Positions 22,367 through 31,200 of a stretch of 36,665 bases of DNA are shown here, in pieces; the first letter of the stretch is position 1, and the number at the start of each line of letters is the position of its first letter. Where the stretch lies: positions 1 to 36,665 of the IMG/VR virus record IMGVR_UViG_3300006802_000238; one strand, written 5' to 3'. Origin of the DNA: a virus. The notes below the pieces were generated by a model. It was not told the DNA's origin, ran no database searches, and saw only the letters and a program-made list of their open reading frames with translations. The translations under genes were made by a program, and so were the position numbers.

Positions 22367-23223
22367 AGAAACTTGTAGTTAGTGGTTGTAGTTGGGGTGA
22401 TCCTCATTTTATTTCTATGCAACATCCCTCAATGGATACTACGTGGCTTAAATGGCCTGAAATTTTAGCAGAGAAAATGAATATGGAACCAGTTAATCTT
22501 TGCAAGTCAGGAATGGGAAATGAATATATCTATAGTTCTTTATCAGATTATTTAACAGAAATTGATATTAATAAAGTAGGTCATGTTATAGCTGCATGGT
22601 CATCAGCACCAAGACGTGATTGGGAAAAAACATCTAGTTGGACAGGTACGAGAAATGATAAAGCCTTTGCTAACAATAAGTATAGAGATATAATAAAAAA
22701 TGTTACAAATTGGAATAATATTAGAACGGATACAAAAGGAGATATAAAATATTGGATTAATAAAACTATAAGATACCAATATGCGTTTCAAAATTTAATG
22801 GAACAACAAAAAACTAGAGTTGCCGATCAAGCACTTTTTTACAATCAAGTTCAAATGATAAGTTTAATTAGAGGTCATATTTGGGAAATAACAAACGGTA
22901 TAGATTATTCAGCTTTAAATGAAAATGACATGCAAGCAAAGTTAGATAAATTTCAACAATTTGCGGAAATGCAAAAACATGGAATAGAATATGTACGTGA
23001 TACCATGATGATGACTTATTTAAAAACTTTAAAAAGTAGCAGATATAAGTTTAAAGATAATTTTTTAGGTTGGCCCACAGATCAAAAATTAGAAGGATAC
23101 ACTATTGAAAGTCTATTAAAAGAAAAACATAGAGTATCTGAATTGGACAGACACCCTAACGCACTAGGACAAGTGAGAATAGCGGAAATATTATATGAAA
23201 AAATTAATAGTAAGTGGTTGTAG
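22363..23223 (+). CDS. SGNH/GDSL hydrolase-like protein (first of tandem pair)
   Basis: 286 aa. SGNH blocks can be placed: block I MKKLVVSGCSWGD with likely nucleophile Ser10; block II LCKSGMGNEYIYSSL with the G-x-N; block III VIAAWSS; block V SELDRHPNALGQVRIAEI with Asp262 and His264. It lacks a signal peptide, so it would act in the host cytoplasm, typically as an O-acyl esterase or acyltransferase on sugars. A strongly charged middle part (about residues 85-140) is absent from the second copy. It overlaps the second copy by 29 nt. Reaction inferred from fold only. Confidence 0.72.
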   Translation: MKKLVVSGCSWGDPHFISMQHPSMDTTWLKWPEILAEKMNMEPVNLCKSGMGNEYIYSSLSDYLTEIDINKVGHVIAAWSSAPRRDWEKTSSWTGTRNDKAFANNKYRDIIKNVTNWNNIRTDTKGDIKYWINKTIRYQYAFQNLMEQQKTRVADQALFYNQVQMISLIRGHIWEITNGIDYSALNENDMQAKLDKFQQFAEMQKHGIEYVRDTMMMTYLKTLKSSRYKFKDNFLGWPTDQKLEGYTIESLLKEKHRVSELDRHPNALGQVRIAEILYEKINSKWL

Positions 23224-23926
23224 TTATACAGCTAAAGAATATATTTCTTCAGCGTATCCTGATATGGATACTTCGTGGTCAAAATGGCCTGAACTACTTG
23301 GAAAGAAATTGAATATGGAAGTAATTAATTTAGCAACTAACGGTGCAGGTAACAGGTATATATTGCAAACTTTATTAGACACAATAGAAAGAACACCTAA
23401 AGATGAGATAGGTCTTGTTATGGCTGCATGGTCACAATCAAATAGAGATGATTGGCAGAATGGTATGCCTATATCAAAATGGTTTAATAGTAGAATAAAA
23501 AGACCTGGCGATATTTATGGTTGGGTAAGAGAATCATTACTAGGTTACATAACTTTACAAAATGTATGTAAAAGGTATAACATACCTTACAAACAATTTC
23601 AAATGATTGGTTTGTTTGAACCTTGGTTAGCAGGACTTAAAAGATCAGAAGCAGATCAACTTAAAGGTTTGCCTAGATATGAACCTTTAAAAAATCAAAA
23701 AATTATTAGAAGATACATAAGAACATTAATAGATGAATACGAAAAATTTATTGATATTGATAATTTTATAGGATATTCAAAAGCTAATAATTTAAATATT
23801 TTAATAAAATTACATTTTTTTAAATTTTTAGATATAAATGGATATACTATAAGTAAAATTGATGAACACCCTAGTAAAAAAGGGCATGAAGAAATAGCGA
23901 GGTTATTATATGACAGGTTGGGATAG
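23195..23926 (+). CDS. SGNH/GDSL hydrolase-like protein (second of tandem pair)
   Basis: 243 aa, starting inside the end of the first copy. Block I MKKLIVSGCSYTA (Ser10), block II ATNGAGNRYILQTL, block III VMAAWSQSNRDDWQN and block V SKIDEHPSKKGHEEIARLL (Asp223, His225) align with the first copy. D-T-(T/S)-W-x-K-WPE-(I/L)-L near residues 26-37 is also shared. No signal peptide. The two could deacetylate or acetylate the same glycan at different steps. The end overlaps the start of the aminotransferase gene by 17 nt. Confidence 0.72.
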   Translation: MKKLIVSGCSYTAKEYISSAYPDMDTSWSKWPELLGKKLNMEVINLATNGAGNRYILQTLLDTIERTPKDEIGLVMAAWSQSNRDDWQNGMPISKWFNSRIKRPGDIYGWVRESLLGYITLQNVCKRYNIPYKQFQMIGLFEPWLAGLKRSEADQLKGLPRYEPLKNQKIIRRYIRTLIDEYEKFIDIDNFIGYSKANNLNILIKLHFFKFLDINGYTISKIDEHPSKKGHEEIARLLYDRLG

Positions 23927-24965
23927 AGATTATCTAGCAAACAAAGACGAATATTTAAAACTTTTTGATAATGTTATGCAAAAAGAAAATGAAAGAAACA
24001 TTGAGTTTTTAGAAAAGAAAATACAAAAACTTATCAATAGAAAGTATGTCGTTGCTTGTGCTAGTGGTACAGACGCTTTACAATATGCTCTTATGGCATA
24101 TGCTATAAAACCTGGCGATGAAGTGTTAGTTACAAACTTCTCATGGATATCTTCAGCGTCATGTGTAGCAATGAATGGTGCAACAACCGTATTTTGTGAT
24201 GTTGATCCAAAAACAAATCATATGTCAATTGATAGTATTAAACGTATGTATTCAGACAAAACAAAAGCAATTGTATATCCTCATTTATTTGGTAATATAT
24301 CTGACATGACAGAAATACAAAACTTTTGTAAAGAAAAAAACATCCCACTCATAGAGGACGCCTGTCAATCATTTGGTGCAAGTAGAAATGGTCAATATGC
24401 AGGTACATTTGGCGATATTGCAACATTGAGTTTCAATGCAAATAAACCTGTTGCAGGTATATCAGGTGGTGGTGCTATTTTACTAGATGGTAAACAACAA
24501 GCAGAATTTTTAAGAAAAGTAAGAAGACACGGCAACGGTGATGTGTTAGGATACAACTCTAAAATGTTAGCAATCAATGCTGAGTTTATTAGTCATAGAA
24601 TGGATAAAATGCACGAATGGCAAGATAAACGTTTTAGAATTGCAAAACGATATACTAACAATTTAAAAAATCTACCTGTAATTATACCACATGTTGATGA
24701 GGTTGTAAATCATTGTTATCACAAATACGTCATAAGATTAGAAAACAAAGAAACAAGGGATTTACTAAAGAAAAGACTTAACGCTAATGTACATTATCCT
24801 ATACCTATATCAGAAAACCCCTTGTATAAAACACACATACATAGAAAAGATAACTGCTTGAATTCCCAGTTAATATGTGATACAATACTAACATTACCTA
24901 TTCATCCATATTTAACGGATAATGAGGTGGATAATACATGTAATATTATAATGGCAACAATATGA
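23910..24965 (+). CDS. DegT/DnrJ/EryC1-family PLP aminotransferase
   Basis: 351 aa. The cofactor phosphate loop ASGTDALQYAL (residues 51-61), the aromatic stacking region NFSWISSASC, PHLFGNISDM, the PLP-binding acid in LIEDACQSFGA (Asp150) and the Schiff-base lysine K179 in SFNANKPVAGISGGGA are all present. The C-terminal HYPIPISENPLYK and LPIHPYLTDNEVD segments are family-typical. DegT enzymes usually put an amino group on a keto sugar nucleotide (or make amino-polyol or benzoate precursors). With the epimerase and glycosyltransferases it points to an amino-sugar step. The next gene starts at an ATGA overlap. Confidence 0.93.
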   Translation: MTGWDRDYLANKDEYLKLFDNVMQKENERNIEFLEKKIQKLINRKYVVACASGTDALQYALMAYAIKPGDEVLVTNFSWISSASCVAMNGATTVFCDVDPKTNHMSIDSIKRMYSDKTKAIVYPHLFGNISDMTEIQNFCKEKNIPLIEDACQSFGASRNGQYAGTFGDIATLSFNANKPVAGISGGGAILLDGKQQAEFLRKVRRHGNGDVLGYNSKMLAINAEFISHRMDKMHEWQDKRFRIAKRYTNNLKNLPVIIPHVDEVVNHCYHKYVIRLENKETRDLLKKRLNANVHYPIPISENPLYKTHIHRKDNCLNSQLICDTILTLPIHPYLTDNEVDNTCNIIMATI

Positions 24966-25282
24966 ATGAAATAATTATAAGTCCAAATGTCACTAGTTTT
25001 TGTTATGTAGATGATAACAATAATATGATTGATATAACAGATAAGATACCTCAAAGGTTGCTTAAATTTGTAAAGAGATCAAAGTGGTTGTTTGGTGATG
25101 ATATAATTTTAGATAGAGCATTACTAGAAAAACACAATGAAGATATTTACGAGTATCTTATAGAAAAGGCTTATGAAAGAGAAGACTTTTTATTTAAACA
25201 AACAAGATTTAAAACATTAGCAAAGGAACAATTACTAATAGCATTTAATAAATTATTTTTTACTAAATTTGATAATAGATGA
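24962..25282 (+). CDS. Small protein of unknown function
   Basis: 106 aa, not recognised. ATGA overlaps on both sides place it firmly in the operon between the aminotransferase and a radical SAM gene. The first 30 residues look strand-rich (EIIISPNVTSFCYVDD, then MIDITDKIP); the rest is predicted helical and Lys/Glu-rich (LLKFVKRSKWLFGDD, then EDFLFKQTRFKTLAKEQ). There is no Cys cluster, signal peptide or membrane segment. It could be an acceptor, adaptor or precursor for the radical SAM enzyme, but nothing in the sequence proves this. Confidence 0.6.
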   Translation: MNEIIISPNVTSFCYVDDNNNMIDITDKIPQRLLKFVKRSKWLFGDDIILDRALLEKHNEDIYEYLIEKAYEREDFLFKQTRFKTLAKEQLLIAFNKLFFTKFDNR

Positions 25283-26133
25283 TAACGTTAAAAGAAATAC
25301 AACAGAATTATTTAGCCATAGATTTTTTTATGTCTATGTCTTGTAACAAAGATTGTCATTACTGTACAAGTTATACTTTAGAGATGAGAAACTTGACAGT
25401 TGATATTGACTTCCTAAAACAAACACTAGACTATTTAAAAAACTATAAGATACGTGTTTGTCTTCTAGGTGGTGAACCAGGACTAATTAAAAATTTAGAT
25501 GATGTAATTGCTGAAGTTAAAAGCAGACCTAATCACGTATGTTCAGTACTATCAAACTCTTTTGTACGTAAAAGATATCCACATATACTAAAAGATCCTG
25601 ATATACTTTATATTGAACATAACATATTAGATTTTTACGAAGACGGTATTAAAAAACTAGGTAATTTAGATAAATTAGAACCTTACGGTTTTATACAACC
25701 AAATGATTATAACAATTATAATCTATGTGTAAAAACACCCAATTACTTTAAATACAAAGATAAGTTTCCTGAAGAAATGAAAAAGTTAAATCATAAAAAT
25801 ACAATGTGGAAATCATTTAATGGTAGAACACCTAATAAAGATGATGTCACAGCCGTACACAAACAAGCTGCTGAAATAGATCGTAAGATGTGTGCAGCTT
25901 TTCCTATGGTTCCTGTTATCAATTTTGAAACAAGAAAACTTGTACATTGTAGTAAGAAGTTTGCCAATAATATAATTCACTCAAAAACATTTGACATAAC
26001 ACAGGAGAATATAGATAAGATGATGAATTTTAGATTATTTAAATATGAGAACTATTGTAAAACATGTATGGAATGGGTTGAGCCTAAAGGTCATTTTCCT
26101 TTATCAAAATATGCGAGTGTGCTAAATGGATAA
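25279..26133 (+). CDS. Radical SAM enzyme
   Basis: 284 aa. Cys triad C22-x3-C26-x2-C29 in MSMSCNKDCHYCTSYT and the SAM-contacting GGEPG at residues 64-68. Two further Cys sites lie at the end (LVHCSKKF and YCKTCMEW), suggesting an auxiliary cluster as in SPASM or twitch proteins. The middle (residues about 90-200) is specific and unrecognised. It follows a small unknown protein with coupled start (ATGA) and overlaps the carbamoyltransferase by 8 nt. Reaction unknown; oxidation or dehydrogenation of a sugar or peptide is possible. Confidence 0.85.
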   Translation: MITLKEIQQNYLAIDFFMSMSCNKDCHYCTSYTLEMRNLTVDIDFLKQTLDYLKNYKIRVCLLGGEPGLIKNLDDVIAEVKSRPNHVCSVLSNSFVRKRYPHILKDPDILYIEHNILDFYEDGIKKLGNLDKLEPYGFIQPNDYNNYNLCVKTPNYFKYKDKFPEEMKKLNHKNTMWKSFNGRTPNKDDVTAVHKQAAEIDRKMCAAFPMVPVINFETRKLVHCSKKFANNIIHSKTFDITQENIDKMMNFRLFKYENYCKTCMEWVEPKGHFPLSKYASVLNG

Positions 26134-27640
26134 AATATTTGCAGTTGCTTTGAATCTACACGATCATAATACATATGATGGTGTGTATCATAATCAAAGA
26201 GAAAGAGAAACTAGATTTAAACATAATCTACCCTACCACGCTGAGGCATATGCTCATCAATCAGATATACTTAACGTAAGTGATTATAGATTGAATGATG
26301 AGTTTACTGAACAATACTTTAAAAAACCAGATGACGCCATACTAGCATTTACATATACGTTTGGTGGTATTAGAAAATCAAAAGAAGAATTGTGGAGTAC
26401 AATATTAAAAGGGCATGATGAGATATTTAATTACAATCCTAAAAAACTATGGGATCACTATTACAAAGATAATGTTTACTTTATAGATCATCATCAATCA
26501 CATGCTGCTTATACGTTTCTTAATTCAGGTTATGAAAAATCTGATATACTTGCGATAGATGGCATAGGTTCTAAATTTAGATGTGTATTTTTTGATAAAG
26601 AACAAAACTTAATTGATCTATCAGATAAACTACCTATAGGTTGGTTATGGAATCACATGTCTGGTCTTACAGGTTTTGGTACATTAGGTGCAAGTAAACT
26701 TATGGGTAAAGTAGGATATGGTAAGTTTAGTAGATATTACTATACATGTTTTGAAGTTATACTTGATGGTCCTATAACTGAAAAGAAACAAGAACACTTT
26801 AAGCAAATAGATGTTGATACGCACGGTGTAGATGATTTAGCATACACACTACAAAGATTTACTTTAGATAAAATAAAAGAACATGTATATCCATTAAAGA
26901 CTTGTGATAACTTATGTATTGCAGGTGGTGTTGCTTACAATGGTTATATGAATGAAGAATTTACTAAACATTATAACAATGTATTTGTACCACCTGCAGT
27001 TGGTGATGAGGGACAAGCCATTGGTGCATATCAACACGCTGATTTTGTCTTAAATAAAAATGTACATAAATCAGAATTGTATGCTGGTAAGGAGTATGAT
27101 TATGTAGGTGAAGAAAAAGTAAATTATAAAGAAGTAGCACAAGCAATAGCAGATGGTTCTATTATAGGTTGGTTTCAAGGCAAATCAGAAAGTGGTAATC
27201 GAGCATTAGGTAATAGAAGCATATTAGCAGACCCTCGTAATCCTGATATAAAAAATATCATTAATCACACTATAAAAATGAGAGAAGACTTTAGACCATT
27301 TGCACCTGTAGTATTAGAAGAACATTACCAAGAATACTTTGATACAAGAGGTGGTCCTAGTCCTTACATGTCTAGGATATGTAAAGTAAAAACTGATAAA
27401 GTACCAGGCATTACACACGTTGATAATACTGCTAGAATACAGACTATAAATAGAAAAGATAATAAAAAATTTTATGATATAGTAAATGAATTTTACAAAA
27501 TAACAGGCATACCTATGTTGTTAAACACAAGTTTTAATTGTCAGGAACCTATTGTTGAAACACCACAACATGCAATTAGAACGTTTAAGAGAACGGCATT
27601 GAATATGTTAGTAATAGGAGATTGGGTAATAAAAAAATGA
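26126..27640 (+). CDS. NodU/CmcH-type carbamoyltransferase
   Basis: 504 aa. The Kae1-like N-terminal domain has the metal-binding HHQSHAAYTF (His122, His123, His126), the nucleotide-binding DILAIDGIGSK and a CIAGGVAYNGYMNE stretch. The YrdC-like C-terminal part has GWFQGKSESGNRALGNRSIL, REDFRPFAPVVLEE and PMLLNTSFNCQEPIV. These are the standard landmarks of O-carbamoyltransferases such as NodU and CmcH, which use carbamoyl phosphate and ATP to carbamoylate hydroxyl groups on sugars or antibiotics. Length is slightly short for the family (usually 550-600). Marine T4-like phages often carry such genes. The acceptor is probably the cassette's glycan (inference). Confidence 0.93.
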   Translation: MDKIFAVALNLHDHNTYDGVYHNQRERETRFKHNLPYHAEAYAHQSDILNVSDYRLNDEFTEQYFKKPDDAILAFTYTFGGIRKSKEELWSTILKGHDEIFNYNPKKLWDHYYKDNVYFIDHHQSHAAYTFLNSGYEKSDILAIDGIGSKFRCVFFDKEQNLIDLSDKLPIGWLWNHMSGLTGFGTLGASKLMGKVGYGKFSRYYYTCFEVILDGPITEKKQEHFKQIDVDTHGVDDLAYTLQRFTLDKIKEHVYPLKTCDNLCIAGGVAYNGYMNEEFTKHYNNVFVPPAVGDEGQAIGAYQHADFVLNKNVHKSELYAGKEYDYVGEEKVNYKEVAQAIADGSIIGWFQGKSESGNRALGNRSILADPRNPDIKNIINHTIKMREDFRPFAPVVLEEHYQEYFDTRGGPSPYMSRICKVKTDKVPGITHVDNTARIQTINRKDNKKFYDIVNEFYKITGIPMLLNTSFNCQEPIVETPQHAIRTFKRTALNMLVIGDWVIKK

Positions 27641-28341
27641 AACACTACGACTTATTAAAAGATAAACGAAGACACGTTATCACTTATAAAAAAGATGTTC
27701 CACCAAAAGAAATCATAGATAGAGCTTTAGAAAAAGCATTAATAACAACATCATCTAAAAATAATATGTTTGCATATAGAATAAATGTCTATGGTCCTGA
27801 ACAACAAGAATGGAAAGAAAAGATATGGATTTTATCTAATAGAAATCATATACAAGTTGACAAAGATACAAATGCTTTAGGTTTATCTAAAGTAACACAT
27901 GACGCAAAAAAGAATCCTAATCCAAACTACAATCATGTAAGAACTAATCCTTACTTGTTTGCATTTCATAGCAGAGTTGTGCATAAACCAAATGCGTTCT
28001 ATCAAAAACAGATAGACAATGGTAGTCATACGGCAGATGAGCAATATCCAGAATACGTAGAAAAAATTATAGATCATATCGCTTTAGAAGTAGGAATGTT
28101 TGCAACCAATCTATCAAGTTATCTATTAGAAGAAGGATTAGATGTATCGTACAATATTTGTTTTATAAGAGATGTAAAACAATGGCATGATTTAGGTTTT
28201 AGTTGGGTAAAAAGAAGACCTATATTAATGATGAGTTGTGGTTATGCTGAAGAAACAAGACAGCAATGGCTAGAGAAAAAGAATCAATTGGGATTAGACA
28301 CATGTCCGCCATTATCAGATATAGTAAGTTGGGTTAAATGA
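27637..28341 (+). CDS. Nitroreductase-like flavoprotein
   Basis: 234 aa from ATG at 27637, which overlaps the carbamoyltransferase stop as ATGA; the frame also opens at 27622. It has the layout of FMN nitroreductases: DVPPKEIIDRALEKALITTS followed by SKNNMFAYRINVYG (family: 'A-P-S-x-x-N-x-Q-x'), IALEVGMFATNLSSYLLEEG (family: 'D-x-G-x-A-x-x-N-L-x-L-x-A-x-x-x-G-L') and a final RRPILMMSCGYAEE (family: 'P-x-x-x-(I/V)-x-x-G-Y'). It could oxidise or reduce an intermediate such as an azoline ring, quinone or amine. Sequence similarity is modest, so the call is tentative. Confidence 0.6.
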   Translation: MKHYDLLKDKRRHVITYKKDVPPKEIIDRALEKALITTSSKNNMFAYRINVYGPEQQEWKEKIWILSNRNHIQVDKDTNALGLSKVTHDAKKNPNPNYNHVRTNPYLFAFHSRVVHKPNAFYQKQIDNGSHTADEQYPEYVEKIIDHIALEVGMFATNLSSYLLEEGLDVSYNICFIRDVKQWHDLGFSWVKRRPILMMSCGYAEETRQQWLEKKNQLGLDTCPPLSDIVSWVK

Positions 28342-29069
28342 TAGAAAGAGATCAATTACAATATTTAAAAAATATATTGAGCTTACATAATAATCATATA
28401 GATTATAATTTATTGGAAAAAATAATTTATACTATTAAAGAAGAGCCTGATTTAGAACATAATATACTAGACTCTTTTAGTACTCCTCAATTAAACGCAA
28501 AGATGAATATTGTAAAACATTGTGATAAACTTGGTTTAATAACAGATCAAACTAAAATAACAATATTCGGTTGTTGGTATGGTAGTATTCTAATACCTGA
28601 ATTAGCACCTAGAGTAAAAAAGATTACAGCAATAGATATGGACGATAGAGTTATAAAGATTGCTAAAAATAAATTGTTTTACAACTATGAAAATGTTACC
28701 TTTATATCAGATGACATATTCAAAGATTTTAGAAACGAATATGAGAAAACAGATTTATTCATTAATACTTCGTGTGAACATATGCGACCAATGTCTGAAT
28801 GGGGACCTATAGGACCTAAATCACTATATTTCAATTCAAAATTTGGTGTGCCTGTTACACGTAAAGTTCCATGGTGGACAAGAATGAAAAAAACAGCACA
28901 TTTTGCCTTTCAATCAAATGACATGTTCAATATTGATACACATATAAATTGTGTAAACAATGGCGATGAATTTAAAACACAATTACCTAAAAACACCGAA
29001 GTGCTTGTTGAAGATGAAATTAATGATGAAAGAGGAACAAGATTTACATTAATAGGAAAAATATTATGA
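28338..29069 (+). CDS. SAM-dependent methyltransferase-like protein
   Basis: 243 aa, ATGA overlaps at both ends. A Rossmann SAM site is visible: KITIFGCWYGSILIPELAPR (about residues 73-92; the usual G-x-G-x-G is degenerate), the acidic strand KITAIDMDDRVIKIAKNKLF and the following NVTFISDDIFKDF. An N-terminal helical segment of about 70 residues precedes it. The motif-IV region LFINTSCEHMRPMSEWG has a Cys and a His. It resembles methyltransferases and nicotianamine-synthase-type folds in other marine phages. Target unknown. Confidence 0.65.
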   Translation: MIERDQLQYLKNILSLHNNHIDYNLLEKIIYTIKEEPDLEHNILDSFSTPQLNAKMNIVKHCDKLGLITDQTKITIFGCWYGSILIPELAPRVKKITAIDMDDRVIKIAKNKLFYNYENVTFISDDIFKDFRNEYEKTDLFINTSCEHMRPMSEWGPIGPKSLYFNSKFGVPVTRKVPWWTRMKKTAHFAFQSNDMFNIDTHINCVNNGDEFKTQLPKNTEVLVEDEINDERGTRFTLIGKIL

Positions 29070-29929
29070 AAAGAGTAATTTTTAGTTTGTATATTGATAT
29101 ACCTTCAGAAGATATTGATATTTTTGATAAAAACATTTTGAAGACAGGTGATACACCTATGAACATAAGAACTAAAGAGCAATTCGCAAAACATTATGGT
29201 GATCTATGTGCTTGTAAACAAATCTACGCTGACGCTATTGGTGCTGATTTTATTTTATATGAATATGATACAAACTTTACATTATGGTCAGAAAATATAA
29301 AAAAACAATATACATACCTTACAATGTATAATATAATAAATTTTTATAAGATACATTTAATGTATGAACTATCTACGAAATATGATGAAATATTATTTTT
29401 AGATTTTGATGTTGTGCCTATGAAAAATGAAAACTTTTTTGAGGTGTGGGATTTAACAAAAGGTATTGCTGTACTAAACAATAATAGTAAAATCACAAAA
29501 ATAGATTCAGTTACAGATACATCACAAACAATAAGAAGTCCATCATCAAAATATTTCAATACTCAGGCAATGTTGATAGAAAAAGGATTAAGTCCTAAAA
29601 ATGATGTTATTAATACAGGTATCGTAGGTATTAACAAAGATCATTTAGTAAAACTAAACTACTTTGAAAATTTTAAAGATAATTTAGCTATGATGTCTGA
29701 ATTAAAAAATAGCAGTGATATATTCCCTAAAAAAGTATTACAATATTTTGGTTGGGATAATGAAACATTATTTTCATTTAAAATAAAAGAAAACAATGTA
29801 TCTGTACAATGGTTAGATGACAAATGGCATTATTTTTTATATCAACAAGGATTCATACCTAAAGATACTATACTTTGCCACACTATCAACAAAGACTTTG
29901 ATCTTGTGTGGAGAAGACTTAATGCTTAA
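29066..29929 (+). CDS. GT-A-like glycosyltransferase (first of three)
   Basis: 287 aa, ATGA overlap at its start. A DxD motif, Asp113-x-Asp115, sits in EILFLDFDVVPMKNENF, the classic sugar-nucleotide and metal site of GT-A glycosyltransferases. Upstream ADAIGADFILYEYD and HLMYELSTKYDE match the Rossmann strands of the GT8/GT32-like type. The segment VINTGIVGINKDHL and the C-terminal WHYFLYQQGFI are family-like. It would transfer a sugar to an acceptor; donor and acceptor unknown. It overlaps the next glycosyltransferase by 8 nt. Confidence 0.78.
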   Translation: MKRVIFSLYIDIPSEDIDIFDKNILKTGDTPMNIRTKEQFAKHYGDLCACKQIYADAIGADFILYEYDTNFTLWSENIKKQYTYLTMYNIINFYKIHLMYELSTKYDEILFLDFDVVPMKNENFFEVWDLTKGIAVLNNNSKITKIDSVTDTSQTIRSPSSKYFNTQAMLIEKGLSPKNDVINTGIVGINKDHLVKLNYFENFKDNLAMMSELKNSSDIFPKKVLQYFGWDNETLFSFKIKENNVSVQWLDDKWHYFLYQQGFIPKDTILCHTINKDFDLVWRRLNA

Positions 29930-30641
29930 AATATGTACGGTATACTTTGATGGTTTTTACACACCCGATTACGTTGAAAGACTACACGATAGTTTACGTA
30001 AACACTCATCAATAGACTTTGAGTTTGTATGTTTAAGTGATACAGATGTCAAAGCAGATTTAGTCCTACCTTACAATCATCATAGTAATATAGTAAAACA
30101 TTGGCATAAACTAAAATTCTTTAGTCCTCAATTTGCATATCAGAAACCAGATGATGATATAATCATTATGGATATAGATCAAGTCATAGTAAGTAATATA
30201 GATGATTTACTAGGGCATCCTGTATCATATGATGAATTAGTAACATATGGTCAATGGTGGGAAAACAAACTAGGTATCAATGGTGGTTTCTATAAGTTTA
30301 AATCAGGTAGTTTAAAATTTTTATGGGATGACTTTGCACTTAATCCTGAATACTGGCAATTACATTTCTATAACGAAGGAACAGTACATAAGAAATATTA
30401 TGGCGAACAAAATTATGTCAAGTGGAAGATATTAGAACATAAAGCAAAACTAACTAAAACACCTAGTGAATGGATTGCGAAATATACAGATGACTACAAT
30501 GAAAATTTAAAACTAAATCAAATGTATATGCAAAAGTTTGATACTGACTTTATGATATTAGATAAAGAAGTAAACGAAAAATTAAAAGTAGTACACTTTA
30601 CAGGTGTAGGAAGAAAGATAAATGAGAATTATTTGTTGTAG
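29922..30641 (+). CDS. GT-A-like glycosyltransferase (second of three)
   Basis: 239 aa from ATG at 29922, overlapping the previous stop by 8 nt; the open frame extends upstream but that part is unlikely to be coding. DxD motif Asp84-x-Asp86 in DDIIIMDIDQVIVSNIDDL. The start MLKICTVYFDGFYTPDYVER resembles that of the next protein (RIICCRFGNKFTQWHVDNL), and GINGGFYKFKSGSLKFLWD matches the acceptor-side loop of such enzymes. Probably one of several sugar transfers on the same product. Confidence 0.75.
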   Translation: MLKICTVYFDGFYTPDYVERLHDSLRKHSSIDFEFVCLSDTDVKADLVLPYNHHSNIVKHWHKLKFFSPQFAYQKPDDDIIIMDIDQVIVSNIDDLLGHPVSYDELVTYGQWWENKLGINGGFYKFKSGSLKFLWDDFALNPEYWQLHFYNEGTVHKKYYGEQNYVKWKILEHKAKLTKTPSEWIAKYTDDYNENLKLNQMYMQKFDTDFMILDKEVNEKLKVVHFTGVGRKINENYLL

Positions 30642-31200
30642 ATTTGGTAATAAGTTTACTCAATGGCACGTTGATAACTTAAAACATATGATAGATGAAT
30701 ACTCTGGTCTAAAGTATGATAGTTTTGAAGTTATAGAAGACGACCTATATGGTAATTGGTTTAACAAATTTCAGATGTACGATAGGTTCCGAGATGGGGA
30801 GAACCTGTATTTTGATTTAGATATGATTATCTACAACAAGTTACCTAATCTAGTAAGAAAAGATTTTACGTTATTAGATGATACGTGGTGGAGAGAACCT
30901 GCTCACACACCTTTAAACTCATCTATAGTATCATGGACTGGTGATGTATCTTATATATGGGATAAGTTTAAAGAACAAGACTCTTTCTACGTGGATACCT
31001 ACACTAGAGGAAGTGATGAATGGTACTATAAATTCATTGACTATAAAACGTATGAAAGAGTATGTCCTTCAATTAAAGACTATCTGTATTATAAACCTTT
31101 GTCATATAGTATATGTACACTTGGTCAAATGCAACATATAATGGAAAAAGGTTGGACTGGTTGGTATTCTAACTATTTTCTAAAATCTGACAAGCAGTAG
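30622..31200 (+). CDS. Short GT-A-like glycosyltransferase (third of three)
   Basis: 192 aa, start overlapping the previous gene by 20 nt. DxD motif Asp65-x-Asp67 in NLYFDLDMIIYNKLPNL, and the acceptor-side loop LNSSIVSWTGDVSYIWD. It is shorter than the neighbours and may be a compact or degenerate form. Its end overlaps by 32 nt, tail to tail, the minus-strand gene at 31169, which leaves no room for a terminator. Last gene of the rightward operon. Confidence 0.7.
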   Translation: MRIICCRFGNKFTQWHVDNLKHMIDEYSGLKYDSFEVIEDDLYGNWFNKFQMYDRFRDGENLYFDLDMIIYNKLPNLVRKDFTLLDDTWWREPAHTPLNSSIVSWTGDVSYIWDKFKEQDSFYVDTYTRGSDEWYYKFIDYKTYERVCPSIKDYLYYKPLSYSICTLGQMQHIMEKGWTGWYSNYFLKSDKQ

